From assembly GCA_945952585.1 (NCBI GenBank), contig CAMFII010000008.1, positions 117,234 through 181,233 of the forward strand: a stretch of 64,000 nt of DNA. The letters run 5' to 3'. The notes beneath the pieces were generated by a model. The model had not been told where the DNA came from, did no database searches, and saw only the letters and a program-made list of their open reading frames with translations. Source of the DNA: an uncultured Rhodobacter sp. (GTDB lineage Bacteria > Pseudomonadota > Alphaproteobacteria > Rhodobacterales > Rhodobacteraceae). How positions within the stretch are numbered: position 1 is the first letter of the stretch; each line of letters begins with the position of its first letter. Shown piece after piece: positions 16,444 through 25,360 of the stretch. A program made the position numbers and the translations under genes.

Positions 16444-17420
16444 GGGGCACCTTCGATGAAATGGCAGGCGGCCTGACGGCCACCGGCAAAGTTGCGCAGG
16501 TCCGGCCGCTCGGCATGGCAGCGCGGCTGGACCAGCGGGCAGCGCGTGGCAAAGACACAGCCCTTGGGCGGGTTCAGAACCGAGGGGATCTCGCCGGTGA
16601 TCGCCGTGCCACGCCGGGCGCGCTCGCGCTTCGGGTCGGGTTCGGGCACGGCATCCATCAGCGCCCGGGAATAGGGGTGCAGCGGCCTGTCGAAGAAGGC
16701 CCGACGCGGCGCCTTCTCGACCACGCGGCCAAGGCACATCACAACCACCTCATGCGCCATCTGCCGGACGACCGCGAGGTTGTGCGAAATGAAGATCAGC
16801 GCGAGGCCCAACTGGTCCTGCAGGTCCATCAGCAGATTGACGACCTGCGCCTGGACCGAGACATCCAGCGCCGAAACCGGCTCGTCACAGACGACAAGCT
16901 TCGGCCCGCCCACCAGCGCGCGGGCGATCCCCACCCGCTGCGCCTGACCGCCGGACAATTCGTGCGGATAGCGCCCGGCGAAATCTGGGCCCAAGCCGAC
17001 GCGCTCCAACGCCTCGCGCGCCTTCGCCTCGCGCTCCCGGCGCGACAGGCCTGGCGCGAAGGTCACGAGCGGCCGGGTGACCGAGGCGAGAACCGTCATC
17101 CGCGGGTCAAGCGCCGCAAGCGGGTCCTGGAAGATGATCTGCAGTTCCGCCCGCTTGCGCCGCAGGGTCTCGGCGGGAAGGGAGGCCATGTCGTCGCCCT
17201 GCCAGATCACCTTGCCGCCTGTCGGACGGTTCAGCCGCAGGATCGCCCGCCCGAGGGTGGACTTGCCGCAGCCCGACTCGCCGACGATGCCAAGCGTCCG
17301 GCCCGCCTCCAGATCGAAGGACACCTCACGCACGATGGGCAGGATACGCGGCCCGGACAGCAGGCCCTCGCCGGGGATCGTATAGCCGACATCGAGCCTT
17401 TCGACTTCAAGCAGCGGCAT
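16440..17420 (-). CDS. Dpp/Opp-type ABC transporter ATPase (second ATPase)
   Basis: 326 residues. Walker A GESGCGKST, the Q-loop IIFQDPLAALDPRM, signature LSGGQAQRVGIARAL, Walker B LVVCDEPVSALD, and the C-terminal cysteine-containing extension (GCVFATRCPLVQPRC) found in oligopeptide-importer ATPases, where it can hold an Fe-S cluster. The start [10 protein letters not shown] was chosen over two earlier in-frame ATGs; it overlaps the preceding ATPase gene by 14 bases. Partner of the ATPase encoded immediately upstream. Confidence 0.92.
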   Translation of the reverse strand: MPLLEVERLDVGYTIPGEGLLSGPRILPIVREVSFDLEAGRTLGIVGESGCGKSTLGRAILRLNRPTGGKVIWQGDDMASLPAETLRRKRAELQIIFQDPLAALDPRMTVLASVTRPLVTFAPGLSRREREAKAREALERVGLGPDFAGRYPHELSGGQAQRVGIARALVGGPKLVVCDEPVSALDVSVQAQVVNLLMDLQDQLGLALIFISHNLAVVRQMAHEVVVMCLGRVVEKAPRRAFFDRPLHPYSRALMDAVPEPDPKRERARRGTAITGEIPSVLNPPKGCVFATRCPLVQPRCHAERPDLRNFAGGRQAACHFIEGAP

Positions 17421-18381
17421 CGGCAGCCTCCACATGGCAAGCAAGGCGATGGCCGGCGACCGTCACCAGCGCAGGCGCCTCCCTGTCGCAGATCGCGATC
17501 CTCCGGTCGCAGCGCGGGGCAAAGGGACAGCCGGGACCACGGCGCGACATCGGCGTTCCGGGGATCGTGCCAAGGCGTGCCGTCTCTTCCCCTTCAAGGC
17601 GTGGCATCGCTAGCAGAAGCCCCTGCGTATAGGGATGACTCGGGTGCTCGAAGAGCGTGTCGATCGCCGCCTCCTCCATCACCTGCCCGCCATAGAGCAC
17701 CAGAACCCGGTCGCAGGCCCGCGCGACGACGCCGAGGTCGTGGGTCACGAGGATCACCGCCGTTCCCGTTTCCCGCGCGAGTTCCGCGATCAGGTCCAGC
17801 ACCTGCGCCTGAATGGTGACGTCGAGCGCGGTGGTCGGCTCGTCGGCCAGAAGGATCGCCGGCTTCATCAGCAAAGCCATCGCGATCATCACCCGCTGGC
17901 GCATCCCGCCCGAGAACTGGTGCGGATAAGCCCGCGCCCGCGCCGCCGGGTCGGGGATGCGCACCCGGTCCAGCATTGCGACAGCTTCCTTCCAGGCCGC
18001 GTCGCGCGACAGGCCGCGATGGGCGATCAACCCTTCGGCCAGCTGATCGCCGACCCGCATGTAGGGATTGAGCGCCGTCATCGGGTCCTGGAAGACGATC
18101 GACATCTCGGAACCGCGCACCTTGTCGAGCTCGTGCGGCGACAGCGCCAGCAGGTTGCGCCCGCCGAACAGCGCCTCGCCCGTGGCCGCGCCGTTCCCCG
18201 CCAGCAACCCCATCAGCGCGAAGAGGATCTGGCTTTTGCCCGAGCCGCTTTCGCCGACGATCCCCAGAACCTCGCCCCGGTTGAGATCGAAGCTCACGCC
18301 GTCGACCGCGCGGATATCGGCCTGTGGCAAGCGGAAGGTCACGCGCAGGTCGCGGACGGAAAGGAGCGCGTCAGCGGTCAT
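17407..18381 (-). CDS. Dpp/Opp-type ABC transporter ATPase (first ATPase)
   Basis: About 324 residues from the start MTADALLSV; two in-frame ATGs 5 and 9 codons upstream are possible and none has a clear ribosome site. Walker A GESGSGKS (serine-rich with Q following), [21 protein letters not shown], signature [15 protein letters not shown], Walker [12 protein letters not shown], and a C-terminal cysteine motif ([11 protein letters not shown]). Together with the second ATPase it powers the DppB/DppC pore. Confidence 0.92.
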   Translation of the reverse strand: MTADALLSVRDLRVTFRLPQADIRAVDGVSFDLNRGEVLGIVGESGSGKSQILFALMGLLAGNGAATGEALFGGRNLLALSPHELDKVRGSEMSIVFQDPMTALNPYMRVGDQLAEGLIAHRGLSRDAAWKEAVAMLDRVRIPDPAARARAYPHQFSGGMRQRVMIAMALLMKPAILLADEPTTALDVTIQAQVLDLIAELARETGTAVILVTHDLGVVARACDRVLVLYGGQVMEEAAIDTLFEHPSHPYTQGLLLAMPRLEGEETARLGTIPGTPMSRRGPGCPFAPRCDRRIAICDREAPALVTVAGHRLACHVEAADAAA

Positions 18382-19234
18382 TTGGGTCGAAGGCATCGCG
18401 CAGCCCATCCGCTATGAAGTTGAGACAAAGTAGCACCGCCACCAGGAAGGCCCCCGGCAACAACAGCAAACGCAGGTCAGTATCCATCGCCGCGGTTCCG
18501 GTCTGGATCAGGTTCCCCCAGCTGGCCTGCGGTTCCTTGATGCCGATCCCGAGGAAGGACAGGAAGCTTTCCGACAGGATAACCTCGGGCACCAGCAGGC
18601 TGCCGTAGACGATCACCACCGAAAAGCAGTTGGGCACGATATGGCGCAGCACGATCCCGGTCGAGGTCATCCCCCCCGCCCGTGCGGCCTCGACGAACTC
18701 CCTGCGCGCCAGCCCCTCGGCCTGAGAACGCACGATCACGGCGGGGGTGAGCCAGAGCGTGAAGACGATGGCCGCGAACAACGCGATGTTGCCGCCGCCG
18801 AAGAGGAGGCTCAGCAGGATCACGAGGATCACGTAGGGAAAACCGTACAGGATCTCGACCATCCGCATCATCAGGCTGTCGGTCCGCCCGCCTGTGAATC
18901 CCGCAACCGCGCCGTAGAGCACACCGATCCCACCTGCGACGAGCGCCCCGAGGAAACCGATGGTCAGCGAAACCCGGCCGCCCTCCAGCGTGCGGATCAG
19001 TAGGTCACGTCCGTAGTCGTCGGTCCCGAACAGGTGCGGCGACGAGAAGTCGATCGGCGCCGAGATGTAGTCGAAATCCGCGTCCTCGCCTGTGAAGGGA
19101 AACAGGAAAGGGCCGACGAAACACGCGAGCACGATCAACGCCAGGACAAAGACCGAAGCCATTGCCAGGCGGTTCCGGCGGAAACGGGCAAACTGCAGTT
19201 GCAGTGTCGAGAGGTTTTCGATGTCAGCGGCCAT
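18371..19234 (-). CDS. Dpp/Opp-type ABC permease (DppC-like)
   Basis: 287 residues; six membrane helices. N-terminal OppC-type segment with RNRLAMASVFVLALIVL, the periplasmic LFGTDDYGRDLLIRTLEGGRVSL motif, and the EAA loop EFVEAARAGGMTSTGIVLRHIVPN that contacts the ATPase. The C-terminal SFLGIGIKEPQASWGNLIQ is standard for DppC. It overlaps the dppB-like gene by 11 bases and the ATPase gene on the other side. Confidence 0.94.
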   Translation of the reverse strand: MAADIENLSTLQLQFARFRRNRLAMASVFVLALIVLACFVGPFLFPFTGEDADFDYISAPIDFSSPHLFGTDDYGRDLLIRTLEGGRVSLTIGFLGALVAGGIGVLYGAVAGFTGGRTDSLMMRMVEILYGFPYVILVILLSLLFGGGNIALFAAIVFTLWLTPAVIVRSQAEGLARREFVEAARAGGMTSTGIVLRHIVPNCFSVVIVYGSLLVPEVILSESFLSFLGIGIKEPQASWGNLIQTGTAAMDTDLRLLLLPGAFLVAVLLCLNFIADGLRDAFDPNDR

Positions 19235-20147
19235 TGCGCAACCTCGGGTCGATCCAGGCGCGGACCAGGTCGGTGACGATGTTCAGCACGATCAGCAGCG
19301 CGCCGTAGAGAAGCGTGATCCCCATCACCAGCGGGTAATCGCGGTTCAGCGCGGCATCGACGAAGTGCCGCCCGATCCCCGGCAGGGCAAAGATGGTCTC
19401 GATCAGGATGGACCCCGTGATGATCGCCGCAGTCGCCGGGCCGAGATAGGCGATCACCGGCAGAAGCGTGCCCTTCAGGACATGGCCCCAGACCACGCGC
19501 CGCGCCCCAATTCCCTTGGCCCGCGCGGTACGGACATAGTTCTCGCGCAGGGTCTCGATCATCGACGACCGCGTGAGCCGCGAGATATAGGCGATGTTCG
19601 GCAACGCCAGCACGAGGACCGGCAGCACCAGCGCCCGCCAGCCCCCGTCGATGCCGCCCACGGGAAGCCAGCCCAGCCGCAGCGCAAAGATGACCTGCAT
19701 CAGCGGACCGATGACAAAGATCGGAACGGCAACGCCGACCACGCCCACGATGCCGGCGGTATAGTCTGTCGGGCTGTTGCGCCGCATCGCCCCGGCGACA
19801 CCAAGGGCGATCCCCACCAGCGAGGCCACGACGATCGCCCAGATGCCGATCGTGATCGACCAGGGCAGGCCCGAAGCGATGATGCCCCCCACGTCATAGT
19901 CACGGAAGCGGGTCGACGGCCCCAGGTCGAATGTCGCCAGCCCCTTCACATAGCGACCGAACTGCATCCAGACCGGCTCGTCCAGATGATAGGTCTTCTG
20001 GATATTCGCCAGCACCTCGGGGCTGATCTTGCGAGATTTCGAGAAGGGCCCGCCGGGAGCGAGCCGCATAACGAAGAAGGTCAACGTAATCAGGGCTGCC
20101 AGAGTCAGCCCGCCGTCCCAAAGACGTTTTCCGATGAACCGCAGCAT
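19224..20147 (-). CDS. Dpp/Opp-type ABC permease (DppB-like)
   Basis: 307 residues; six membrane helices, with the DppB N-terminus (MLRFIGKRLWDGGLTLAALI followed by FFVMRLAPGGPF), a periplasmic loop with the conserved DEPVWMQFGRYVKGLATFDLG, and the EAA loop ENYVRTARAKGIGARRVVWGH. The start was placed at MLRFIGKR because the preceding in-frame codons lie in a perfect stem-loop that separates the binding-protein gene from this one. Confidence 0.93.
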   Translation of the reverse strand: MLRFIGKRLWDGGLTLAALITLTFFVMRLAPGGPFSKSRKISPEVLANIQKTYHLDEPVWMQFGRYVKGLATFDLGPSTRFRDYDVGGIIASGLPWSITIGIWAIVVASLVGIALGVAGAMRRNSPTDYTAGIVGVVGVAVPIFVIGPLMQVIFALRLGWLPVGGIDGGWRALVLPVLVLALPNIAYISRLTRSSMIETLRENYVRTARAKGIGARRVVWGHVLKGTLLPVIAYLGPATAAIITGSILIETIFALPGIGRHFVDAALNRDYPLVMGITLLYGALLIVLNIVTDLVRAWIDPRLRNGR

Positions 20148-20166
20148 CCGGCCTCCAAGGCGCTCG

Positions 20167-20194
20167 GGGTGCGGGCGCATTCACGCCCGCACCC
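20167..20194 (-). repeat. Perfect 11-bp stem-loop between binding-protein and permease genes
   Basis: GGGTGCGGGCG (20167-20177), six-base loop, CGCCCGCACCC (20184-20194), lying between the stop of the solute-binding protein gene and the start of the permease. Such stems protect the upstream message and lower downstream expression, giving excess binding protein. No T-run follows. Confidence 0.7.
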
Positions 20195-20200
20195 GGCCCA

Positions 20201-21796
20201 TCACTCCAGCGACAGGAACTGCGAGTTGTTGTAGCCGGCGGCAGAGGTCGCCCAGCCCTTCACATGCGGGCTGACCATGTGCCGCGTCGGCTCGATCGCG
20301 ATGGGCGCAAAGATCGAATCGTCGAGCAGGATCTTCTCGGCCGCAGCCAGCTTCTCGTTGCGGGCTACCGGATCGACCTCTTGTGCCGCCGCGTCCATCG
20401 CTGCGTCATATTCCGGCTTCACCCAGTTGTAGCCGGGCTCTGCCGACGGACGCATATAGGCCAGGAACGTCTCGGCCCCGGCGAAGTCGCCGACAAGGTT
20501 GTCGGCAAAGACGTCCCAGTCACCGGCATAGAAGGCATCGAGCCAGGCCTTGCGCTCCATCGAGTCGACGCTCGCCTCGACCCCGAGGGTCTTCTTCCAC
20601 ATCAGCGCTACGCCCTGCGCCAGACGGACACGGTCCTCGGCCACGGTGGTGACGATCTTGAGCTTAAGCGGATTGTCGGGCCCGTATCCGGCTTTCGCCA
20701 GCAGTTCCTTCGCCGTCGCATCGCGATCGGCCTGGGTCATGGTCGCTTCGGCGATCTGCGGTCCGTGATAGTCGGGGTCGAAGCCGCCTGCGTAGGAATA
20801 GCTCGGAATCGCGCCACCCTTCACGATCTTGGCCTGAAGCGTCTCGCGGTCGATGGCAAGAGACAGGGCCCTGCGCACGTCGACGTTATCCAGCGGAGGA
20901 CGCTTCAGGTTGAAGCTGTAGTAGGTGACCTCTGTCGAAGGCCCGATCGAGACCTGGTCCGGCACGCTGGCCTTCAGGTCCTCGATCTGGTTCACCGGGA
21001 TGTCGTAGGTGATGTCGATCTCACCCGCCTGGTAGCGCTTCAGCTCCGTGTTCACGTCTTCCGTCACGAGATAGCGGACCTTCGGAATCTTGACGTTCGC
21101 CGCATCCCAATAGTTCGGGTTCTTCTCAAGCAACACATGGCTTTGCGGGACGACTTCCTTGATCACATAGGCGCCATTGCTGACCACCTTTGTCGGATCG
21201 ATGAACACCGCCGCACCGTTCGCTTCGAAGCTCGGCCCGTGGAGCGGCGGAACCTGGAAGCCCCCCATGATGTCAAGCATGTGCGGGTTGGGCGACTCGA
21301 GTTCGACGACAACGGTGCGGTCATCGGGCGCCTTGAAGCCAAGCGTGGCCGGGTCCTTGGTTTCACCATCGGCAATGGCCTTGGCGCCCTTCACCTGGAT
21401 CACCGAATAGAAATAGTAGCCCTTCTCCGACGCGGTATCGGGATTGAGTGTCCGCAGCACCCCGTTGACGAAGTCCTGTGCGACCAGCGGATCGCCGTTG
21501 GACCATTTGAGCCCGTCGCGCAGATGGAAGGTCCAGGTCTTGCCATCTGCACTCACGTCCCAGCTCTCGGCAGCGCCGGGGATGACCTTGCCGGTGCTGT
21601 CGAAGGTCACCAGCCCCTCGTAGGCGTCCATCTGGATCCAGCCAGCCGCAGCGTCGAAGTTCACGTGGGGGTCAAGCGAGGACCATTCCGACCCAACACC
21701 CCGGTCAAGGGTGTCGTCGGCCAGCACAGGATGTCCGAAGCTGAGGGCCGCTGCCAGGATCAGGCCGCTCAACGCCGTACCGATCAGTCGTCTCAT
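20201..21796 (-). CDS. Family 5 periplasmic solute-binding protein (DppA/OppA-like)
   Basis: 531 residues. A signal peptide of about 25 residues (MRRLIGTALSGLILAAALSF, cleavage near VLA-DD) precedes a mature protein with SEWSSLDPHVNFDAAAG, DGKTWTFHLRDGLKWSNGDPL split over the family signature, and RRALSLAIDRETL. It binds a peptide or other extended amide-containing ligand in the periplasm and hands it to the permeases encoded next. The start has GGGAG nine bases upstream; upstream in-frame sequence belongs to the gap after the deacylase gene. Confidence 0.93.
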   Translation of the reverse strand: MRRLIGTALSGLILAAALSFGHPVLADDTLDRGVGSEWSSLDPHVNFDAAAGWIQMDAYEGLVTFDSTGKVIPGAAESWDVSADGKTWTFHLRDGLKWSNGDPLVAQDFVNGVLRTLNPDTASEKGYYFYSVIQVKGAKAIADGETKDPATLGFKAPDDRTVVVELESPNPHMLDIMGGFQVPPLHGPSFEANGAAVFIDPTKVVSNGAYVIKEVVPQSHVLLEKNPNYWDAANVKIPKVRYLVTEDVNTELKRYQAGEIDITYDIPVNQIEDLKASVPDQVSIGPSTEVTYYSFNLKRPPLDNVDVRRALSLAIDRETLQAKIVKGGAIPSYSYAGGFDPDYHGPQIAEATMTQADRDATAKELLAKAGYGPDNPLKLKIVTTVAEDRVRLAQGVALMWKKTLGVEASVDSMERKAWLDAFYAGDWDVFADNLVGDFAGAETFLAYMRPSAEPGYNWVKPEYDAAMDAAAQEVDPVARNEKLAAAEKILLDDSIFAPIAIEPTRHMVSPHVKGWATSAAGYNNSQFLSLE

Positions 21797-21839
21797 TGTT
21801 GTTGCTCCCGTTGATGTCGTCTTCTTGTTGTACGTTCGT

Positions 21840-22961
21840 TCAGTCTGACAGCATATCACCCGTTCTGACAATCCTTTCTCCTGCAACATGCGCAAGACTC
21901 GCGCCGCGCAGGCAGGGTCGCCAGAGTTCCTGCCGGAAAACCATGCCACTTGTCGGGGCCAGAACGGGCAGCCGCGTCCGCGTCAGGGGGTCGGTGACAT
22001 GGGCGATGGTCTGCCCTTCGTTCACCATCGCGCCCGTCTCTACGGCCCAGGTCACGAGCCCGCCCTGTGGCGCAAAGACCTCCGCTGCCCCCCCGAGCGG
22101 CAGCGTTAAGGCGTCCGGGTGGGCCGGGACGGCCGCCCAGCCCGCCACGACACCGATGCCCGCAAGGAAGGTCATCAGATTCGCGGCATCCTCGGCCGCC
22201 GTAGCGTCATCGACATCGAGTTGTCCGCGATATTCGAGCGTCGTCGAGAAGCAGGGCGACGGGATCGGGAAACGATCGCCGAATCGGTCCCTCAGATGCT
22301 TCCATGGCGCGGTGTTCGCCTCGTCGAAGGCGTTGCCGCCCGACACAGCCTCGATCAGGGCAAGCTTCGCCCCGGTCGACCGGCAGAGGAGCGAGGTAAT
22401 CTCGGGCCGGGCCGGGCTGGCGTAGAGGTGCAGCACCGCAAAGTGATCGCAATGCAGGTCCAGCACATAATCGGCATCGCATGACCAGGAGAGAAGCGTC
22501 AGTTGCTCCTCGATCATCTCGGTCCGGGCGCGCGAGCGCTTCTCGGCCAGAACCTCGCGGAATGCGGCACGGATCACGTCGCGATTGGCGTCGGAATCAT
22601 CTGTCAGATGCGGCTCGACCGTGTCGCCGACCAGTAAAGCGAGGTCGGGATAGCCACGGTTGAAGTTGTGCAGCGTCTCGGCCTCCATCCGGCCAAGCGG
22701 GCGCTGGAAGGCCCATTGCGACAGGCCGAGCGGGTTGGCCACCGGCACAACCCGCACGTCGCCCCGAATCCGTCCTTCCATCTCGGCCCGGTCGAGCAGC
22801 GGCAGAAGATGCTGAAGGACAAGGACACCCGGCATCTCGTCGGCATGAAGACCGGCCTGAAGGTAGACCACCGGCCCTTTGCCATCGCCATAGCGATGGC
22901 AGATGAGCCTGCGGCGAGTTCCGGGAGACGAAGACTCCAACTCATGCGTTTCGGTCTTCAT
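21840..22961 (-). CDS. Succinylglutamate desuccinylase/aspartoacylase-family deacylase
   Basis: 373 residues, M14-type zinc hydrolase. Zinc ligands are visible in GLHADEMPG (His and Glu) and in DLHCDH; the NFNRGYPD and ANRDVIR segments match the family. The C-terminal part (ETGAMVNEGQTIAHVTDPLT) is a biotinyl-lipoyl-like domain common in the AstE-like subgroup. It should cleave an N-acyl group from an amino acid or amine in the cytosol. The start MKTETHE has GAGGAGAGGG just upstream. Ten bases separate it from the deacetylase-like gene. Confidence 0.87.
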   Translation of the reverse strand: MKTETHELESSSPGTRRRLICHRYGDGKGPVVYLQAGLHADEMPGVLVLQHLLPLLDRAEMEGRIRGDVRVVPVANPLGLSQWAFQRPLGRMEAETLHNFNRGYPDLALLVGDTVEPHLTDDSDANRDVIRAAFREVLAEKRSRARTEMIEEQLTLLSWSCDADYVLDLHCDHFAVLHLYASPARPEITSLLCRSTGAKLALIEAVSGGNAFDEANTAPWKHLRDRFGDRFPIPSPCFSTTLEYRGQLDVDDATAAEDAANLMTFLAGIGVVAGWAAVPAHPDALTLPLGGAAEVFAPQGGLVTWAVETGAMVNEGQTIAHVTDPLTRTRLPVLAPTSGMVFRQELWRPCLRGASLAHVAGERIVRTGDMLSD

Positions 22962-22971
22962 GCCCCTCTCC

Positions 22972-23985
22972 TCACCATGCGGACAGCACCGCTTCCAGGT
23001 TGTCGCCCAGTTCCGGGCACAGATAGCCACCCTCCTGCACGATCACAGTCGGCAGGTTGAGCGCGGCGATGGCCTTTCCGATCCGGTGGAAGCCGGGCGT
23101 CGTCACCTTCAGCCCCGCAAAGGGGTCGCCTTCGAAAGCGTCGAGGCCAAGGGCAAGAACCAGCGTGTCGGTCCCGTGCCGTGTCAGCGCCTCGAGCCCC
23201 TGGTCCAGCGCGGCGAGGAACCCTTCGTCCCCCGTGCCGCGCTCCAGCGCCAGATTGAGATTCGCGCCTTCCCCGTCACCCGCGCCCCGCTCGTCCGGAT
23301 AGCCCCAGAAGAACGGGTAGAACCGTTCGGGATGGGCGTGGATCGAGATCGTCAGCACGTCGCCCCGGTCGTAGAATATCCCTTGGGTGCCGTTGCCGTG
23401 GTGAAGGTCGACGTCGAGGATCGTCACGCGCCGCCCGGCTGCCACCAACCGCTCGGCGGCGATGGCGGAGTTGTTCAGGTAGCAGAACCCACCCGCGAGA
23501 TCGCCGAAGCAATGATGCCCCGGTGGCCGCGACAGGCCGTAGACCGCACGTTCACCACCCAGCACCAGATCCGCCGCATGGATCGCCGTTTGCGCGCTCG
23601 CATAGGCGGCGGGCCAGGTCTCGGCTCCGATCGGGCAGGAGGTATCGGTCATATGGAACCCCGCCTGCCCCACGGCGGATTTCGGATAGCCGTCGTTGCG
23701 GGTCGCGGGATGGATGTTTGGGATCACCTCGGCGCTGGCGCCCTCGATCCGCTGCCAACGGGTGAAGATCGTCTGCAGGAAGGTCAGGTAGCGGTCGGGA
23801 TGAACGGCGCGGATCGGGTCGATCCCGCTGTCCGGCGGCGCGATCACCGGCCCGCCCAACCGCCGCGCCCCGGCAAGCAGCGCCTCGATGCGAGCCGGCT
23901 TTTCCGGGCAGGGCTGGGCCGCCCCGGAGGACAGGAAGAATTGCGGGTCATGCCGCCGCTGAACCGGATCGAAGACGGTCTTCAT
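22972..23985 (-). CDS. Histone-deacetylase-fold amidohydrolase (acetylpolyamine deacetylase-like)
   Basis: 337 residues of arginase/deacetylase fold. Catalytic histidines RPPGHH (H157, H158), metal ligands in LDVDLHHGNGT (D193, H195) and in LGLDAFEGDP are all present. NDGYPKSAVGQ and the loop pattern agree with bacterial acetylpolyamine amidohydrolases (AphA type), which release acetate from N-acetylated polyamines. Its ATG overlaps the stop of the GNAT gene (ATGA). Presence of an acetyltransferase and a deacetylase side by side suggests protective acetylation or acceptance of acetylated substrates. Confidence 0.88.
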   Translation of the reverse strand: MKTVFDPVQRRHDPQFFLSSGAAQPCPEKPARIEALLAGARRLGGPVIAPPDSGIDPIRAVHPDRYLTFLQTIFTRWQRIEGASAEVIPNIHPATRNDGYPKSAVGQAGFHMTDTSCPIGAETWPAAYASAQTAIHAADLVLGGERAVYGLSRPPGHHCFGDLAGGFCYLNNSAIAAERLVAAGRRVTILDVDLHHGNGTQGIFYDRGDVLTISIHAHPERFYPFFWGYPDERGAGDGEGANLNLALERGTGDEGFLAALDQGLEALTRHGTDTLVLALGLDAFEGDPFAGLKVTTPGFHRIGKAIAALNLPTVIVQEGGYLCPELGDNLEAVLSAW

Positions 23986-24452
23986 GGCCGCTCCAATGAG
24001 GCCAGCGCCTCTCCATCAAGGATGAGGAAGTCATAGCCGCGGGGCCGGAAACCGAGCTTGGCATAAGCGGATTTGGCGGACGCATTCTCGGGCCCGACCG
24101 ACAGGGTCAGATAGCGCGCGCCCCAGCAGGCATCTGCAAGCGACCGTGCCCGCGCCAGAAGCTGCCGCCCGATGCCCTGACCGCGGAGTCGCTCGTCGAC
24201 GAAGAGGTCCTGCACATAGACACCCGGCTCTCCCCGCATGGTCGAGAAATCGGGATAGAACAGGACCAGACCGACCGCCTCTCCGTCCTTTTCGGCCAGC
24301 ACGGCGCGAAACAGGGGCCGATCCCCAAAACCATGCTTCAGAAGCGCGCCTGCAGGGCCGACCTCGGGGCCGCCATCATGATCGGAAAGCGCCTGAAGCA
24401 GATCGCGGATGACCGGCACATCCTCGGCGACGGCGGAACGATAGGAAATCAT
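23982..24452 (-). CDS. GNAT-family N-acetyltransferase
   Basis: 156 residues with a complete GNAT fold: SYRSAVAEDVPVIRDLL at the start, the beta-4 strand VYVQDLFVDERLRGQGIGRQLL with the acetyl-CoA loop RGQGIGR, and the C-terminal NASAKSAYAKLGFRPRGYDFL. The start ATG overlaps the BKACE stop codon and the stop overlaps the deacetylase start. Substrate unknown; an amine or amino acid made in this operon is likely. Confidence 0.87.
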   Translation of the reverse strand: MISYRSAVAEDVPVIRDLLQALSDHDGGPEVGPAGALLKHGFGDRPLFRAVLAEKDGEAVGLVLFYPDFSTMRGEPGVYVQDLFVDERLRGQGIGRQLLARARSLADACWGARYLTLSVGPENASAKSAYAKLGFRPRGYDFLILDGEALASLERP

Positions 24453-25360
24453 TTGCCCTTCAGCCCCAGCATGGCCCGCACCTCGGAGGGCGTCGCGACC
24501 TCGCGCCCCAATCCTTCGACGATCCCGCGGATCAGCCTCACCTGCTCGGCATTCGACTCCGCGAGCCGGCCCTTGGCGAGATAGAGGTTGTCCTCCAGCC
24601 CGACCCGCACATGCCCGCCCATTGCTGCCGCCATCGTTGCCATCGGGATTTGCGCCCGACCTGCCGCAAGCACCGAAAACTGGTAGTCCGACCCGAACAG
24701 CCGGTCGGCCGTGCGTTTCAGATGGGTCAGCGTGTCCGGTTCCGGCGCCATGCCGCCCAGCACGCCAAAGACGAACTGGATGAAATACGGGGCCTTCACC
24801 GCGCCCCGGTCGACGAAATGCTTCAGCATGGTCAGGTGGCCGATGTCGTAGCATTCGAACTCGAACCGCGCGCCACGCTTCTCGCCCATCTCGCGCAGGA
24901 CATGGGCGATGTCGCGCGGCGTATTCTTGAAGACGAGGTCGTCGGTCGCGTCGAGGAACGGCTTCTCCCAGTCGAACTTCCACTGCCGCGGCTTCACGGC
25001 CATCGGGTAAAGCGCGAAGTTCATCGAGCCCATGTTCAGGCTGCACATCTCGGGCGCGAACTGCTTCGGCGCGGCGAGCCGCTGCTCTAGCGTCATGATG
25101 GCCGATCCGCCGGTGGTCATGTTCACCACCGCGTCGGTCCCGCCCAGAATCGTCGGCAGGAAGGCCCCCCAATGCGCCGGATCGGCCGAAGGGCGGCCAT
25201 TCGCGGGGTCGCGGGCGTGCAGGTGCAGGATGCCTGCCCCAGCCTCGGCAGCACCGATCGCCTGGCCCGCGATCTCCTCCGACGTCACCGGCAGATGGGG
25301 CGACATCGAAGGCGTGTGGATAGACCCGGTGATCGCGCAGGTGATGATGATCTTCGACAT
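24449..25360 (-). CDS. Beta-keto acid cleavage enzyme (BKACE, DUF849)
   Basis: 303 residues. BKACE enzymes condense a beta-keto acid with acetyl-CoA and release acetoacetate and a new CoA ester, as in lysine fermentation (Kce). Visible: the zinc motif LHLHARD (H46, H48), NMTTGGSAIMTLEQR, SLNMGSMNFALYP and VRVGLEDNLYLAKG near the C-terminus. The last carries the conserved Glu-Asp pair of the active site. It is placed directly after an aminotransferase, so the keto acid made by transamination is the likely substrate. The start MSKIIITCAITGS overlaps the aminotransferase stop. Confidence 0.93.
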   Translation of the reverse strand: MSKIIITCAITGSIHTPSMSPHLPVTSEEIAGQAIGAAEAGAGILHLHARDPANGRPSADPAHWGAFLPTILGGTDAVVNMTTGGSAIMTLEQRLAAPKQFAPEMCSLNMGSMNFALYPMAVKPRQWKFDWEKPFLDATDDLVFKNTPRDIAHVLREMGEKRGARFEFECYDIGHLTMLKHFVDRGAVKAPYFIQFVFGVLGGMAPEPDTLTHLKRTADRLFGSDYQFSVLAAGRAQIPMATMAAAMGGHVRVGLEDNLYLAKGRLAESNAEQVRLIRGIVEGLGREVATPSEVRAMLGLKGK